DNA of 64,000 nucleotides from Nostocales cyanobacterium LEGE 12452 (GCA_015206945.1 JADEXV010000005.1:1-64000), one strand, 5' to 3'; counted from the stretch's first letter, positions 47,023 to 57,524 are shown. The notes: a model not told the origin generated them from the sequence alone. Numbers and translations: made by a program.

Positions 47023-49485
47023 TTAATTTGCACCACAAGATGTAGCGACGAGGGAGGAATTATGGGGCGATGCATTGGGTACTTGAGCAACCAGAACCAC
47101 GTTACCCTTGGCATCTATTACCCAGCCTTGGGCTTCTATAATTTGAGTAGGTTCATTGACAGAATTTACTTTCTGTGAGTTTTTTTCTGTGTTTCTCTGC
47201 GCCTGAATAACCGCTCTTTTCTGCATACCCTCAGCACGATTTTGACTCTCTGGAGGGAGTGTAATCCAATCTGCCAGTACCGCATCATCAGCTATCAATG
47301 GCTCTGTAGGATCGGCTTGTATTCCTCCACGCCCAGTAGTAACAAATGAACTTCTTCCTATTTCTCCAGCAGAACTACAACCAGCAGCAACTTGTTGCGA
47401 AGCATCAACCAGATTTACAGGTAGTTCCACTAATCCTTTACTGGGGTCAGCATCTGGTGAGTTGATTTGTACAGTGCCACTTAATGAAGGGTTTTGCTGA
47501 GAAAATGCGGTGATGTCACTTGTTGGTACGTTATTCGGGTTTATATCTTTGGGATCAAATATCTCCACCTCTGCACGCGTGCGTGACACAAACCCAAAGG
47601 TATTCTTAGCAGCGATCGCAATTTTACCACCAGAACCAAAGTTGGCGTTGGCGGTAATATCACTATTTCCGAAGGGTGTGGCGATGAGAAAGCCATTAGG
47701 TAGATTGATGGTGATATTACCACCAGTTTTATCACCTCCGGCATTAGTAGAGATTTGACTGTTGCGACGCATCAGTAATAAATCCCGTACCTGTACCCCA
47801 ATGTTACCGCCCTTACCTGACTCACTGTTAGATGTGAGTTTTCCTTTATCCAGCAGGATGGAACGAGCGTTTATATTGAGTTCGCCTGCTAGACCGAAAT
47901 TGGGTACACCCCCTTGATAGTTAACATTTTTTCGAGCTTCACTGCTGACAGTTATTGCCGCGCCATCTTTGATAATCAATCGCCCTGTGGTTAGGGTCAA
48001 GTTACCGCCATTTCCAGGTCCTTGAGTCCCAGCAAACAAGCTACTGAGCCTAGAACCATTTGCTGAGGTTCCCATTAATTCTACGGACTCAGAGGCGTTC
48101 ACTATCAAATCTCCTCCATTTCCTGTAGCTGGTATCAATTGGTTAGAAAACCGCCCAAGTATGCCCTCAGAACTTGTTGATATTGCTGCCCCTCCCTCAA
48201 TACGTAACTTTCCAGTATTAATTATTATGTTGCCAGCATTTTGAGCGGCATAAGTTGCACTAAATAATCCACTAGATATTAAATCACTACCATCTGGCAA
48301 AGGAGAAATGGGGATGCCTGCGATTAGTTCTACGGAATCTGAGGCGTTGATGGTCAATTGCCCCGCCAATCCCGACCCCAGATTGAACATTACAACTTGC
48401 GCTCCATCTTTGACAATCAAATTCCTGGTAGTGATATTTATATCTCCAGAGTTTCCAGTGTCGAAAGTTCCAGTAGACAAGAACGCATTTAGTCCAAGTT
48501 CTACAGATTGGGAAGCGTTCACTGTCAAGTTTCCTCCTGGTTGCGTTCCCAGGCTAAGAGCCCAAATTTGTGAACCGTCAGTTACCAGTACTCGTTGTCC
48601 TTGCAAATGGATATTACCGCCACCTTTGCCACTGGTATCTACAGTAGATGGAATCTCACTTTGCTGGGTGAGTTGGATGTTCTGAAAATTTTGAACGCCT
48701 TCATATCCTAATGCCCAACCTTGATTCGTTGAATTCAGACCAACTAAACTATTGCCAGCAACGCTTCCTAACTCAATTCTTCCCCCACTTGCTGTTAAAT
48801 TTCCGCCCGTTAGAGTTATATCACCGCCTATAAGTGCTAGGGTTTTACCTTGCTGCACCTGTAGACCAACACCTTGTCCGAAGGTATTAATTGCATTATT
48901 GGGACTTGCTTGGGATTGATTACGAATAGGTCGAGCATTTGTTCCGAATTGTAAACCTATAGGAACACTTTCTGTGAGTAGAGGTGCAGTTTGATCAGAT
49001 GTAGCACTAAATTTTGTACCATCAGCAAAGTTCAAACTACTCGCCGTACTAGCCATAAATGAACCGCCGATATTTAAAGAAGCATTGGGCCCAAAAACAA
49101 TGCCGTTAGGATTAATCAGAAATACGTTGGCTGTGCCGTTAGCTTTGAGAATGCCATCTATATTAGAAACAGAATTGCCTGTCACCCGACTGATGATGTT
49201 CTGAATATCGATTGCATTGTTAAAATGGGCTGTCCTTCCCGCAGAGACAGAAAATTTTTCAAAGCTGTGGAACAAGCTTTTACCACGAACTGCTCCACCA
49301 TCAATCTGGTCTATAGGCTGACCATCGATTAGCTTTGGTGTAATGATTGAACTTTCAGATCCAAGTGTGGCATCTTTTTGAATTTGAGCTAAGGCAAAGC
49401 TCTCAGCAAAAATGAGCACTTTAGCAATTACTAAAGTACTCACTATTCCTAACTTCCAGTGGCAACTGCTTCGATTTTGAGACAT
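47023..49485 (-). CDS. TpsA-like secreted filamentous haemagglutinin-type protein (first module)
   Basis: 820 residues. Signal peptide (WKLGIVSTLVIAKVLIFAESFALA), then the TPS domain with FHSFEKFSVSAGRTAHFNN and NPNGIVFGPNASLNIGGSF, a beta-helix-type body and a C-terminal region almost identical to the 709-residue paralogue (TSDITAFSQQNPSLSGTVQ; PLIADDAVLADWI). The body has about 110 more residues than the paralogue. Expected at the cell surface or in the medium. No TpsB gene in the window. Starts with ATG and AGTTT-like weak ribosome binding site; follows the small Cys-tail gene by 168 bp. Confidence 0.9.
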   Translation of the reverse strand: MSQNRSSCHWKLGIVSTLVIAKVLIFAESFALAQIQKDATLGSESSIITPKLIDGQPIDQIDGGAVRGKSLFHSFEKFSVSAGRTAHFNNAIDIQNIISRVTGNSVSNIDGILKANGTANVFLINPNGIVFGPNASLNIGGSFMASTASSLNFADGTKFSATSDQTAPLLTESVPIGLQFGTNARPIRNQSQASPNNAINTFGQGVGLQVQQGKTLALIGGDITLTGGNLTASGGRIELGSVAGNSLVGLNSTNQGWALGYEGVQNFQNIQLTQQSEIPSTVDTSGKGGGNIHLQGQRVLVTDGSQIWALSLGTQPGGNLTVNASQSVELGLNAFLSTGTFDTGNSGDINITTRNLIVKDGAQVVMFNLGSGLAGQLTINASDSVELIAGIPISPLPDGSDLISSGLFSATYAAQNAGNIIINTGKLRIEGGAAISTSSEGILGRFSNQLIPATGNGGDLIVNASESVELMGTSANGSRLSSLFAGTQGPGNGGNLTLTTGRLIIKDGAAITVSSEARKNVNYQGGVPNFGLAGELNINARSILLDKGKLTSNSESGKGGNIGVQVRDLLLMRRNSQISTNAGGDKTGGNITINLPNGFLIATPFGNSDITANANFGSGGKIAIAAKNTFGFVSRTRAEVEIFDPKDINPNNVPTSDITAFSQQNPSLSGTVQINSPDADPSKGLVELPVNLVDASQQVAAGCSSAGEIGRSSFVTTGRGGIQADPTEPLIADDAVLADWITLPPESQNRAEGMQKRAVIQAQRNTEKNSQKVNSVNEPTQIIEAQGWVIDAKGNVVLVAQVPNASPHNSSLVATSCGAN

Positions 49486-49653
49486 GAAAAACTGGCGCTC
49501 AAAACATCAGAGTTTATTAAAATACTGCTTTTTGCTAATTAGTGATGTTAGTACGCTGATGTTATCTTTGTAGCCTAACTACTACATAAAAGCAAAGTTT
49601 AGTATTTTTACATTCACTAGAATAAACTCTTTGCAGTGCGAAGATAAAATTAT

Positions 49654-49980
49654 TTAGCAGTTACAGCCTAAAGGGCTACCAGTTGATGGACAAGGGATAC
49701 ACAATGCTTTTTTGACTAACACAATTTCTGGTATTGAAGGTCTTGAAGTTTCTGCCAATAATGCATTGGGTTGCTGTTCATCAACTGCATCATCAGATTT
49801 GAGTTGATTGGGGTCGAGATTGCACTGCCAATGAATTCTCAAGACTCTATATTCTAATAAGCCGTACTTTTCAAGCACTGAGTGTAAGTCAGCGTTTTCT
49901 AGGCTTTCATTCATTTTCTGCTGAATCTCTTCTTGTAACTGCTGTAATATTTGAGGATCTATGACTTGTTGAGAACTCAT
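49654..49980 (-). CDS. Small protein with Cys-rich C-terminal tail (first module)
   Basis: 108 residues; CAGGAAAG lies upstream of the ATG. Residues 8-40 form a probable helix (DPQILQQLQEEIQQKMNESL). One internal Cys sits in HWQCNLDPNQL; the tail reads LCIPCPSTGSPLGCNC with four Cys. A variable acidic region precedes a short hydrophobic EIVLVKKAL segment before the tail. No signal peptide. The layout resembles RiPP precursors, but no modifying enzyme is nearby; metal binding is an alternative. It precedes a TpsA gene. Family not recognised. Confidence 0.72.
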   Translation of the reverse strand: MSSQQVIDPQILQQLQEEIQQKMNESLENADLHSVLEKYGLLEYRVLRIHWQCNLDPNQLKSDDAVDEQQPNALLAETSRPSIPEIVLVKKALCIPCPSTGSPLGCNC

Positions 49981-50187
49981 GAGTGTTTTCTTTCCTGACG
50001 GAATGTGTATAATTATTGCTTCAGTTTAGATAGCAATGATTACGCTGAGTGTCATAAAAGTTCATCTTTTCCTGCGGGATTTCATTTACAGCTATTTTTA
50101 GGTAATACCAATTCAAATTATTTATTGTAGAGTTGGCGTCTCGTCTAGTAACTAAAATCGGGCTTCAATTTACCGCCTGTTTCCCTA

Positions 50188-51015
50188 CTAATTCTTAATT
50201 CCCGTTGCAGCAATACCCTGAAGAAATTGACGTTGACCGATGAGAAATAATACCATCACTGGCACTGTCGCTATTGTCACTGCTGCCATCATCAAGGGCC
50301 AATTATTCGTAAATTGCTCCTGAAACTCAGCCAACGCTAGTTGTACTGTCCTTAATTCTGGTCGTGTCGTAAATACTAGAGGCTTAAACAAGTCATTCCA
50401 CTCACCGATGAAGGTGAACAAAAACAGCGTCACCAAGGCTGGACGGGCTAAAGGTAACATCACCCGCCACAAAATTTGCAGTCGGTTCGCCCCATCTATA
50501 GCTGCTGCTTCCTCTAACTCTACAGGAATTGTCTGGAAATACTGACGTAATAAGAAAATCCCAAATCCGCTAACCGCAGTGGGTAAAATCAGCGCCCAGT
50601 ATGTATTTATCAGGTGTCCCCACTTCAATACCAAAAAGATAGGAATCACCAATAACTGAAAGGGAATCACTAAAGTTGCCAAAACGACTAATAGCAGTGC
50701 TTGGCGTCCCCGAAACTTCAAGCGTGCTAGGGCGTAACCAGCCAAAGCAGAAGTGACAATCTGAAACGCCGTCACAGCGATCGCTACCAAGGTAGAATTA
50801 GCAAACGCCAGCAAAAATTTTCCCTGTTGCCATGCAACGCGGTAATTTGCTAAAGACCAGTTATTTTTGGACAAATTTTCTGGGCTGGCAGTCGTCGGTG
50901 CAAAGGAGGTGAGAAAAACCACAAACAGCGGTAGTAGAACGATAAATGCCCCTAGCAGTAAGACTACTAGGCTCAAAAAATCACTAGATTTCACATTCAG
51001 GTTTGGTTTAGACAT
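50188..51015 (-). CDS. Carbohydrate ABC transporter permease (MalG/UgpE type)
   Basis: 275 residues, six transmembrane helices. The EAA loop EEAAAIDGANRLQILWRVMLPLARPAL (about residues 178-204) and QYFQTIPVELEEA mark it as a CUT1 family inner-membrane permease that couples to an ABC ATPase. No partner permease, binding protein or ATPase is adjacent, so it must work with components encoded elsewhere. ATG start. The substrate is probably a sugar or glycerol-phosphate-like compound. Confidence 0.9.
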   Translation of the reverse strand: MSKPNLNVKSSDFLSLVVLLLGAFIVLLPLFVVFLTSFAPTTASPENLSKNNWSLANYRVAWQQGKFLLAFANSTLVAIAVTAFQIVTSALAGYALARLKFRGRQALLLVVLATLVIPFQLLVIPIFLVLKWGHLINTYWALILPTAVSGFGIFLLRQYFQTIPVELEEAAAIDGANRLQILWRVMLPLARPALVTLFLFTFIGEWNDLFKPLVFTTRPELRTVQLALAEFQEQFTNNWPLMMAAVTIATVPVMVLFLIGQRQFLQGIAATGIKN

Positions 51016-51195
51016 AACTTGAGCAGCAGAGCATTTATTTCGCTAGTACTAGAGCATTGCCCCCAGCAACCATTAATCTATAAACATAGTCTACTTGTTA
51101 AGTTAAATTAAACCACAGTGATTGTTACCCTCAGTTCATAGGGTGAATCGAATCCTGGTGTCAAATAATTCAGTTTTACGGGAGTAAACCTAACC

Positions 51196-51894
51196 ATGCA
51201 GCAGCTTGCAGACCAATTTAAAGAATTAGATTTCAAGAGCGAAACATACAAGGATGCTTATAGCCGGATTAATGCGATCGTGATTGAAGGGGAACAAGAA
51301 GCCCATGAAAATTACATCACACTAGCCGAACTTCTGCCGGAATCTCATGATGAATTGATTCGTCTCTCCAAGATGGAAAGCCGACACAAGAAAGGATTTG
51401 AAGCTTGCGGACGCAATTTGGAAGTTACCCCAGATTTGCAATTTGCCAAGGAATTTTTCTCTGGACTACACCAGAATTTCCAAACAGCCGCGGCGGAAGG
51501 GAAGGTTGTTACTTGTCTGTTGATTCAGTCTTTGATTATCGAATGTTTTGCGATCGCAGCATATAACATTTACATCCCCGTCGCCGACGCTTTTGCCCGC
51601 AAAATCACGGAAGGAGTAGTTAAAGAAGAATACAGCCACCTCAACTTTGGAGAAGTTTGGCTGAAAGAACATTTCACAGAATCCAAAGCTGAACTTGAAC
51701 TTGCAAATCGCCAGAATCTACCTATCGTCTGGAGAATGCTCAACCAAGTAGAGGGTGATGCCCACACAATGGCGATGGAAAAAGATGCTTTAGTAGAAGA
51801 CTTTATGATTCAATACGGTGAAGCATTAAGTAACATAGGCTTCACGACTCGCGATATCATGCGCTTGTCAGCCTACGGACTCATCGCCGCTTAA
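51196..51894 (+). CDS. ado: Aldehyde deformylating oxygenase
   Basis: 232 residues. Diiron enzyme that converts fatty aldehydes to alkanes and formate. The expected metal ligands appear in [41 protein letters not shown] and EGDAHTMAM. Length and sequence match the cyanobacterial family. AAR, which makes the aldehyde, follows 140 bp downstream on the same strand. Confidence 0.98.
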   Translation: MQQLADQFKELDFKSETYKDAYSRINAIVIEGEQEAHENYITLAELLPESHDELIRLSKMESRHKKGFEACGRNLEVTPDLQFAKEFFSGLHQNFQTAAAEGKVVTCLLIQSLIIECFAIAAYNIYIPVADAFARKITEGVVKEEYSHLNFGEVWLKEHFTESKAELELANRQNLPIVWRMLNQVEGDAHTMAMEKDALVEDFMIQYGEALSNIGFTTRDIMRLSAYGLIAA

Positions 51895-52034
51895 AAGAGT
51901 GCTGAGTAACGAGTGCTGAGTGCTGAATAGTTCAAATTTATCAGAACTTCAGAACTCAGGACTTAGGACTCAGGACTGCTGAACCCCTTAATATATTCCA
52001 CGTCTCAAGACAGCACAAGCTTAATAATCACTAC

Positions 52035-53054
52035 ATGTTTGGTCTAATTGGACATCTGACTAGTTTAGAACACGCTCAATCGGTAGCTAAAGAATTGGGA
52101 TACCCAGAATATGCCGATCAAGGGCTAGACTTTTGGTGCAGCGCCCCACCGCAAATTGTCGATACCATTATTGTCACCAGTGTAACTGGGCAAAAAATTG
52201 AAGGACGGTATGTAGAATCTTGCTTTTTGCCAGAGATGCTGGCCAGTAGGCGCATCAAAGCCGCGACGCGCAAAATCCTCAACGCGATGGCTCACGCACA
52301 AAAGCATGGCATTAACATTACAGCTTTAGGCGGATTTTCCTCGATTATTTTTGAAAACTTTAAGTTAGACCAGTTTAGCCAAGTCCGCAACATTAAACTA
52401 GAGTTTGAACGCTTCACCACAGGAAACACACATACTGCCTACATTATTTGTAAGCAGGTGGAAGAAGCCTCAAAACAACTCGGAATCGATCTATCAAAAG
52501 CGACTGTTGCTATATGTGGGGCAACTGGGGATATTGGTAGTGCAGTTACCCGCTGGTTAGATGCGAAAACAGATGTCAAAGAACTTTTGTTAATCGCCCG
52601 CGATCAAGAACGCCTCAAAGAACTGCAAGGCGAACTGGGGCGAGGAAAAATCATGGGTTTAACAGAAGCACTGCCTGAAGCTGACGTTGTAGTTTGGGTT
52701 GCTAGTATGCCCAGAGGCGTGGAAATTGACCCGACCACTTTGAAACAACCCTGTTTATTGATTGATGGTGGCTATCCTAAAAACTTAGCAACCAAAGTTC
52801 AGCATCCTGGTGTATTTGTGTTAAATGGTGGGATTGTCGAGCATTCCCTGGATATTGACTGGAAAATTATGAAAATCGTCAATATGGACGTGCCAGCCCG
52901 CCAGTTGTTTGCTTGTTTTGCCGAATCAATGCTGTTGGAATTTGAGAAGTTATACACGAACTTTTCGTGGGGACGGAATCAGATTACCGTAGACAAAATG
53001 GAGCAGATTGGTAAGGTATCAGTGAAACATGGATTTAGACCGCTGTTGGTTTAG
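52035..53054 (+). CDS. aar: Acyl-ACP reductase (long-chain fatty aldehyde-forming)
   Basis: 339 residues. Reduces acyl-ACP to fatty aldehyde with NADPH. Visible features: [20 protein letters not shown], the Cys-containing active site segment [12 protein letters not shown], and a Rossmann motif [18 protein letters not shown] near residues 158-175. Together with ADO it makes heptadecane-type alkanes. accA follows 119 bp on, a common cyanobacterial arrangement. Confidence 0.97.
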   Translation: MFGLIGHLTSLEHAQSVAKELGYPEYADQGLDFWCSAPPQIVDTIIVTSVTGQKIEGRYVESCFLPEMLASRRIKAATRKILNAMAHAQKHGINITALGGFSSIIFENFKLDQFSQVRNIKLEFERFTTGNTHTAYIICKQVEEASKQLGIDLSKATVAICGATGDIGSAVTRWLDAKTDVKELLLIARDQERLKELQGELGRGKIMGLTEALPEADVVVWVASMPRGVEIDPTTLKQPCLLIDGGYPKNLATKVQHPGVFVLNGGIVEHSLDIDWKIMKIVNMDVPARQLFACFAESMLLEFEKLYTNFSWGRNQITVDKMEQIGKVSVKHGFRPLLV

Positions 53055-53055
53055 T

Positions 53056-53145
53056 CATTGGTCATTGGTCATTAGTCATTAGTCATTGGTCATTTGTTAT
53101 TTGCAAAGGACAAAGGACAACTGACAAAGGACAAAGGATAGATAA
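53056..53145. repeat. Heptanucleotide foldback, aar-accA spacer
   Basis: Repeated GTCATTR units (TAGTCATTGGTCATTGGTCA and so on) lead to TTTGCAAAGGACAAAGGAC and more AAAGGAC units. The arrangement is the reverse complement of the element at 55235-55310. Confidence 0.8.
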
Positions 53146-53173
53146 CTTATAACTCGTACTTATAACCCCTACG

Positions 53174-54154
53174 ATGGCAACTACCGAGCGTAAACCGCTA
53201 CTGTTAGATTTTGAAAAGCCCCTAGCAGAACTCGCAACCCGAATCGATCAAATTCGGCAACTTGCAGAAGAAAATGGCGTCGATGTTTCTGGTCAAATTC
53301 GTCAACTAGAAGCACGTGCTATGCAGCTACGTGAGGAAATTTTCACTAGTCTATCCCCGTCCCAGCGATTGCAAGTCGCTCGTCATCCGCGTCGCCCTAG
53401 TACTCTCGATTACATTCAGGCAATTAGTGATGAATGGATGGAATTGCATGGCGATCGCTGTGGTGGTGACGATCCAGCTTTAGTTGGTGGTGTTGGTCGT
53501 CTGAGTGGGCAACCTGTGGTGATGTTGGGTCATCAAAAAGGACGCGATACTAAAGACAATATTGCCCGTAACTTTGGAATGCCTTACCCTGGCGGCTATC
53601 GCAAAGCTATGCGGTTGATGGAACACGCCAACAAGTTTAGTATGCCGATACTAACTTTTATCGACACACCGGGAGCTTGGTCTGGGGTAGAAGCAGAACA
53701 CCAAGGTCAAGGAGAAGCGATCGCTTACAACTTACGGGAAATGTTCTGTTTGGATGTGCCAATTATCTGCACAGTTATCGGTGAAGGTGGTTCCGGTGGC
53801 GCACTCGGCATTGGTGTAGGCGATCGCCTGCTCATGTTTGAACACTCAGTTTATACTGTCGCCACCCCCGAAGCCTGCGCTGCAATTTTGTGGAAAGATG
53901 CTGGTAAAGCTCCCCAAGCCGCCGTGGCGCTAAAAATTATTTCCCATGACCTGAAAAAGTTGGGAATTATCGACCAAATACTGCCTGAACCTACTGGTGG
54001 CGCTCATTCCGACCCGTTAAAAGCTGCTACCACTCTCAAGCAAGTGCTGATGGAAAATTTAGACGAACTCAATCGTTTAACCGCTCCAGAACGCCGCCAA
54101 CTGCGCTATGAAAAATTCCGCAAAATTGGTGTTTTTACAGAAGTTGCCCACTAA
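53174..54154 (+). CDS. accA: Acetyl-CoA carboxylase carboxyltransferase subunit alpha
   Basis: 326 residues. With AccD it transfers carboxyl from carboxybiotin to acetyl-CoA, giving malonyl-CoA for fatty acid synthesis. The opening [21 protein letters not shown] and the crotonase-fold core [44 protein letters not shown] and [19 protein letters not shown] are typical. ATG start. Likely co-regulated with aar/ado. Confidence 0.98.
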   Translation: MATTERKPLLLDFEKPLAELATRIDQIRQLAEENGVDVSGQIRQLEARAMQLREEIFTSLSPSQRLQVARHPRRPSTLDYIQAISDEWMELHGDRCGGDDPALVGGVGRLSGQPVVMLGHQKGRDTKDNIARNFGMPYPGGYRKAMRLMEHANKFSMPILTFIDTPGAWSGVEAEHQGQGEAIAYNLREMFCLDVPIICTVIGEGGSGGALGIGVGDRLLMFEHSVYTVATPEACAAILWKDAGKAPQAAVALKIISHDLKKLGIIDQILPEPTGGAHSDPLKAATTLKQVLMENLDELNRLTAPERRQLRYEKFRKIGVFTEVAH

Positions 54155-54508
54155 CGGCATTGCATAATGATTTATTCGTAAAGCAGCAATGCTATAATTG
54201 CCTATGTGCTTAAAGATTTTTAACAATCTAGCCATAGGCATTTGCATGTTTGGCAAATCTACTCAATTTGATTGAGTGGGTTTTGTGTTATCAAGTAATC
54301 TAATTTGAGTGTATGGCGTGGTTTTCCAGGCGATGATTTGTTGTCTTCATTGGTAAAACCCAAAATATGCCCACTATTGCACTGCATCATAGCAGTTACT
54401 TAATGAAAATCATCAGATTTTTAGATTCCTTTAATCTATCCAAACCGAGAACTGTGAATAATTGGGTGTTAATAGGCTTTGGGAACTGCCAAAAAATTGG
54501 GAGACACC
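54155..54508. other. Intergenic region upstream of the SDR gene
   Basis: 354 bp with no gene. Contains short AT-rich dyads near 54165-54215 (GGCATTGCATAATG, then TATAATTGCC) and no obvious RNA gene. Confidence 0.5.
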
Positions 54509-55234
54509 ATGAGTGTTGAGCAAAAACGACGCGCCCTGATTACTGGGGCAAGTAGTGGAATTGGGAAAGCAACGGCTTTAGCCTTTGCGAAAGCGGGAAT
54601 AGATGTTGCCTTGGTCAGCCGTTCTTTGGATAAATTAGAGGCGGTAAGAGAAGCCGTAGAGCATACTGGAGTGCAAGCGAAAGCTTACGCTGTAGATTTA
54701 GCGCGGATCTCCGAAGTCAAAGACAAGATCCAAGCGATCGCCCTTGACTTTGGTGATATAAACATTCTGGTAAACAATGCTGGCATCGCTTATACAGGCG
54801 CTTTGAGCGAAATCCCCTTAGAGGGCTGGCAGCAGGTAATTGACTTGAATCTCACCAGTGTGTTTCAGTGCATTGTGGGGATTTTACCTTCAATGCGTGA
54901 TCAAGGCACAGGCACAATTATCAACATCGCCTCAATTTCCGCCAAGCAACCCTTTCCTGGTTGGGGAGCATACAGCGTCAGCAAAGCTGGTTTGATAGCC
55001 CTCTCTCAAACCCTGGCACAAGAAGAACGCATTCACGGCATTCGTGTCACAGCTATTTGTCCCGGCGCAGTCAATACCGAACTTTGGGACACAGAAACAG
55101 TCCATATCAACTTAGACCGTTCTAAAATGTTAACCCCGGAAATTGTGGCTCAGTCAATTCTCCACACAGTTCTGTTACCACAACAGGCAGTTATTGATGA
55201 ATTGACCCTAATGCCCAGTGCTGGCGCACTCTAA
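54509..55234 (+). CDS. Short-chain dehydrogenase/reductase
   Basis: 241 residues from ATG 54509 with GGGAGAC upstream; an in-frame TTG at 54479 is less likely. Classical SDR: cofactor motif ALITGASSGIGKATALAF, NNAGIAY, a catalytic Ser in IINIASISAKQPF, and YSVSK for Tyr/Lys. The closest named group by eye is 3-oxoacyl-ACP reductase-like, which suits the adjacent fatty acid genes, but the substrate is unknown. Confidence 0.9.
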   Translation: MSVEQKRRALITGASSGIGKATALAFAKAGIDVALVSRSLDKLEAVREAVEHTGVQAKAYAVDLARISEVKDKIQAIALDFGDINILVNNAGIAYTGALSEIPLEGWQQVIDLNLTSVFQCIVGILPSMRDQGTGTIINIASISAKQPFPGWGAYSVSKAGLIALSQTLAQEERIHGIRVTAICPGAVNTELWDTETVHINLDRSKMLTPEIVAQSILHTVLLPQQAVIDELTLMPSAGAL

Positions 55235-55310
55235 TTAGTCCTTCGTCCTTTGTCCTTTGTCTTTTGCAAATGACCAATGACCAATGACTAATGACTAATG
55301 ACTAAACCAT
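55235..55310. repeat. Heptanucleotide foldback, SDR-folE spacer
   Basis: GTCCTTCGTCCTTTGTCCTT, then TTTGCAAATGACCAATGACC and repeated AATGACT units. Inverted copy of the element at 53056-53145. Confidence 0.8.
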
Positions 55311-55325
55311 AACCAAGACTGAATC

Positions 55326-56033
55326 ATGACTATTGCTAGTTCCAACGGTTCCAATTACTCTCAATCACCTCTGATTCCCGATTTGGCAGAAGCCATAACT
55401 CCTAGACCCGATCGCAACACCCACAACGGGCGACAAGCGGATGTGTCCCCGCCAAAAGAGGAACATCTGGAGGAAATGAAGGACGCCGTGCGGACACTAA
55501 TATTGGGAGTTGGCGAAGACCCCGAACGCGAAGGACTCCTCAAAACACCCAAGCGAGTGGCCGAGGCAATGCGATTTCTTACCAGTGGCTACACCCAATC
55601 TCTTGAAGAACTCGTTAACGATGCCATCTTTGATGAAGGGCATAGCGAGATGGTACTTGTTAGAGATATTAACTTCTTTAGTCTGTGCGAACACCACATG
55701 CTGCCATTTATGGGTAGAGCGCACGTTGCTTATATTCCCAACCAAAAAGTTGTCGGACTGAGTAAACTGGCCCGTATTGTTGAAATGTATTCCCGTCGCT
55801 TACAAGTACAAGAGAGATTAACTCGTCAAATTGCCGAAGCAATCCAGACCATTCTAGAACCTCAAGGCGTTGCTGTAGTGATGGAAGCTAGCCACATGTG
55901 CATGGTAATGCGTGGCGTTCAGAAACCAGGGTCTTGGACTGTCACTAGCGCAATGGTTGGTGCGTTCCAAGAGGAACACAAAACCCGCGAAGAATTTTTT
56001 AACTTAATTCGCCATCAACCAGCATTTTTTTGA
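55326..56033 (+). CDS. folE: GTP cyclohydrolase I
   Basis: 235 residues; homodecameric Zn enzyme that forms dihydroneopterin triphosphate from GTP for folate and pterin synthesis. The N-terminal ~55 residues are a variable, Pro/Ser-rich extension. Zinc ligands and catalytic residues are in [20 protein letters not shown] and [10 protein letters not shown]. The motif [20 protein letters not shown] is intact. ATG start. Confidence 0.98.
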   Translation: MTIASSNGSNYSQSPLIPDLAEAITPRPDRNTHNGRQADVSPPKEEHLEEMKDAVRTLILGVGEDPEREGLLKTPKRVAEAMRFLTSGYTQSLEELVNDAIFDEGHSEMVLVRDINFFSLCEHHMLPFMGRAHVAYIPNQKVVGLSKLARIVEMYSRRLQVQERLTRQIAEAIQTILEPQGVAVVMEASHMCMVMRGVQKPGSWTVTSAMVGAFQEEHKTREEFFNLIRHQPAFF

Positions 56034-56075
56034 GTGCTGAGTGCTGAGTGCTGAGTGCTGAGTGCTGAGTGCTGA
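56034..56075. repeat. 7-bp tandem repeat (GTGCTGA) x6
   Basis: Six perfect GTGCTGA units begin directly after the folE stop codon. Related units occur at 51900-51930 (GTGCTGAGTAACGAGTGCTG). A short tandem repeat of the kind known in heterocystous strains. Confidence 0.92.
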
Positions 56076-56104
56076 GTTAGGAGTTAATTCACAACTGATG
56101 ACTC

Positions 56105-56749
56105 CTAACTTCTAAGTAACTCAATGTTCTTGAGACTGTGAAATAGGAGTGCTACTTTATCTAAATCCTTATCTCCTGGTGTCCGTTCCACACCACTAGA
56201 TAAATCAACGCCGCTAGGATTAACCTGATTTAGGGCTTCCACAATATTATCGGCTGTTAGTCCCCCTGCTAAAAGCCAAGGACAACCAGGGCTAAATTGC
56301 TCTAGCATCGTCCAATCTAAAGTTTTGCCTGTACCACCCAGTTGTTGCGGATGGTAGGCGTCAAGTAGCAAAGTATCTACATATTTTGTGTAATCGTCCG
56401 CTGTGTCAAGATGCTCAAGACTACGAATTCTCAGTGCTTTAATAATTTCAATACTGGGTAAAGCTTGACGCAATTGGTAGCAAAAATCTGGTGATTCATC
56501 TCCGTGTAACTGTACACCAGTCAATCCAGAATCAGCCACTATCTGACTGATTTCAGCGATACTAAGATTGGCAAAAACCCCAATTGTATCAATATTTGCC
56601 GGGAGTTCTGCCACTGCTGCCCGAATTTGGGATGTAGTCACGTAACGAGGTGAGTTTGGCACACAAATAAATCCTAGTGCCGTTGCGCCTAGAGAGGCGA
56701 TCGCTATAGACTGCTGTGGTTGAGTAATGCCGCAAATCTTAACACGCAT
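56105..56749 (-). CDS. trpF: Phosphoribosylanthranilate isomerase
   Basis: 214 residues, TIM barrel. Isomerises phosphoribosylanthranilate in tryptophan biosynthesis. The start [27 protein letters not shown] carries the catalytic Cys, and the C-terminal [16 protein letters not shown] phosphate-binding loop is complete. ATG start. Convergent with folE and divergent from psaK; no other trp gene nearby, as is common in cyanobacteria. Confidence 0.97.
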   Translation of the reverse strand: MRVKICGITQPQQSIAIASLGATALGFICVPNSPRYVTTSQIRAAVAELPANIDTIGVFANLSIAEISQIVADSGLTGVQLHGDESPDFCYQLRQALPSIEIIKALRIRSLEHLDTADDYTKYVDTLLLDAYHPQQLGGTGKTLDWTMLEQFSPGCPWLLAGGLTADNIVEALNQVNPSGVDLSSGVERTPGDKDLDKVALLFHSLKNIELLRS

Positions 56750-56859
56750 AAAAATTTAACAAATTTAAAATAATATCAACAAATTCTAAATTATCTGAAA
56801 AACTTTTGTGCCTTGGTAATTTTATAATTTTGTAGGTCTACATTTTAGGAGACAAAAGA

Positions 56860-57114
56860 TTGATTTCATCTATTTTACTAGCAGCCCAGGCAACTGTTCC
56901 CCCAACACCTGCGTGGAATCCTACAGTAGGGATCATTATTAGCATCAGTAGCTTAATAATGGTTTTACTAAGTACTAGGATCGAAAAACCCCTAGTTGGT
57001 CCCAAGTTCCCCATCCTGCCAATTAGTATTCCAACATTCGTTGCAGCGATGGCTTTTGGTCATATTATTGGCGTTGGCATTGTTTTAGGATTGACTAACA
57101 TCGGTCGTCTATAG
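56860..57114 (+). CDS. psaK: PsaK, photosystem I reaction centre subunit X
   Basis: 84 residues, two transmembrane helices. PsaK sits at the edge of PSI and affects trimer contacts and energy transfer from phycobilisomes. The short presequence [10 protein letters not shown], then [19 protein letters not shown] and a second helix [22 protein letters not shown] match the family. The start is TTG with TTTAGGAGAC seven bases upstream, so low but adequate initiation. Divergent from trpF. Confidence 0.93.
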   Translation: MISSILLAAQATVPPTPAWNPTVGIIISISSLIMVLLSTRIEKPLVGPKFPILPISIPTFVAAMAFGHIIGVGIVLGLTNIGRL

Positions 57115-57524
57115 TTTTGTGATGACAGAGGTGTTACTTGTAACCCCGCTATCAATGCAAAACTCCTAAAAATGATTTTGGGCAGGGAAAGTAGGGAGTG
57201 GGGAGCAGAAGGGTAGGGGAGCAGCACTTCTCTACGAGACGCTGCGTGTAGCTTGCTTCCCCGGAGGGGTACGGCTACGCTCTGTTCCCGACGAGAAGTT
57301 GTAGTCAGTCTTTCCCCTCTGCCCCTCTCCCTCCGCTTCCCTGCCTCTTATGCCTTATTCCCAATCCCAGAATTTTGCTTACAAGCATTAATTGTCTATT
57401 CTAGAAATAAGAGCATTTCGTAAATCGGCACTACCGAGTTGATGCTCAGAAGTATATGTATAAGTATATACGTAAATATTGCGGTATAGGAATTACTGGC
57501 AATATCTAGTTTTAGGGCAGTGTA
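57115..57524. other. Spacer between psaK and the site-2 protease
   Basis: 410 bp with an interspersed repeat at 57222-57300 and low-complexity DNA. No gene seen. Confidence 0.5.
57222..57300. repeat. Interspersed repeat, copy 3
   Basis: CACTTCTCTACGAGACGCTG, then CGTGTAGCTTGCTTCCCCGG, ending in CGACGAGAAGTTG. Same core as copies at 17755 and 18160; flanks differ. Confidence 0.75.
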
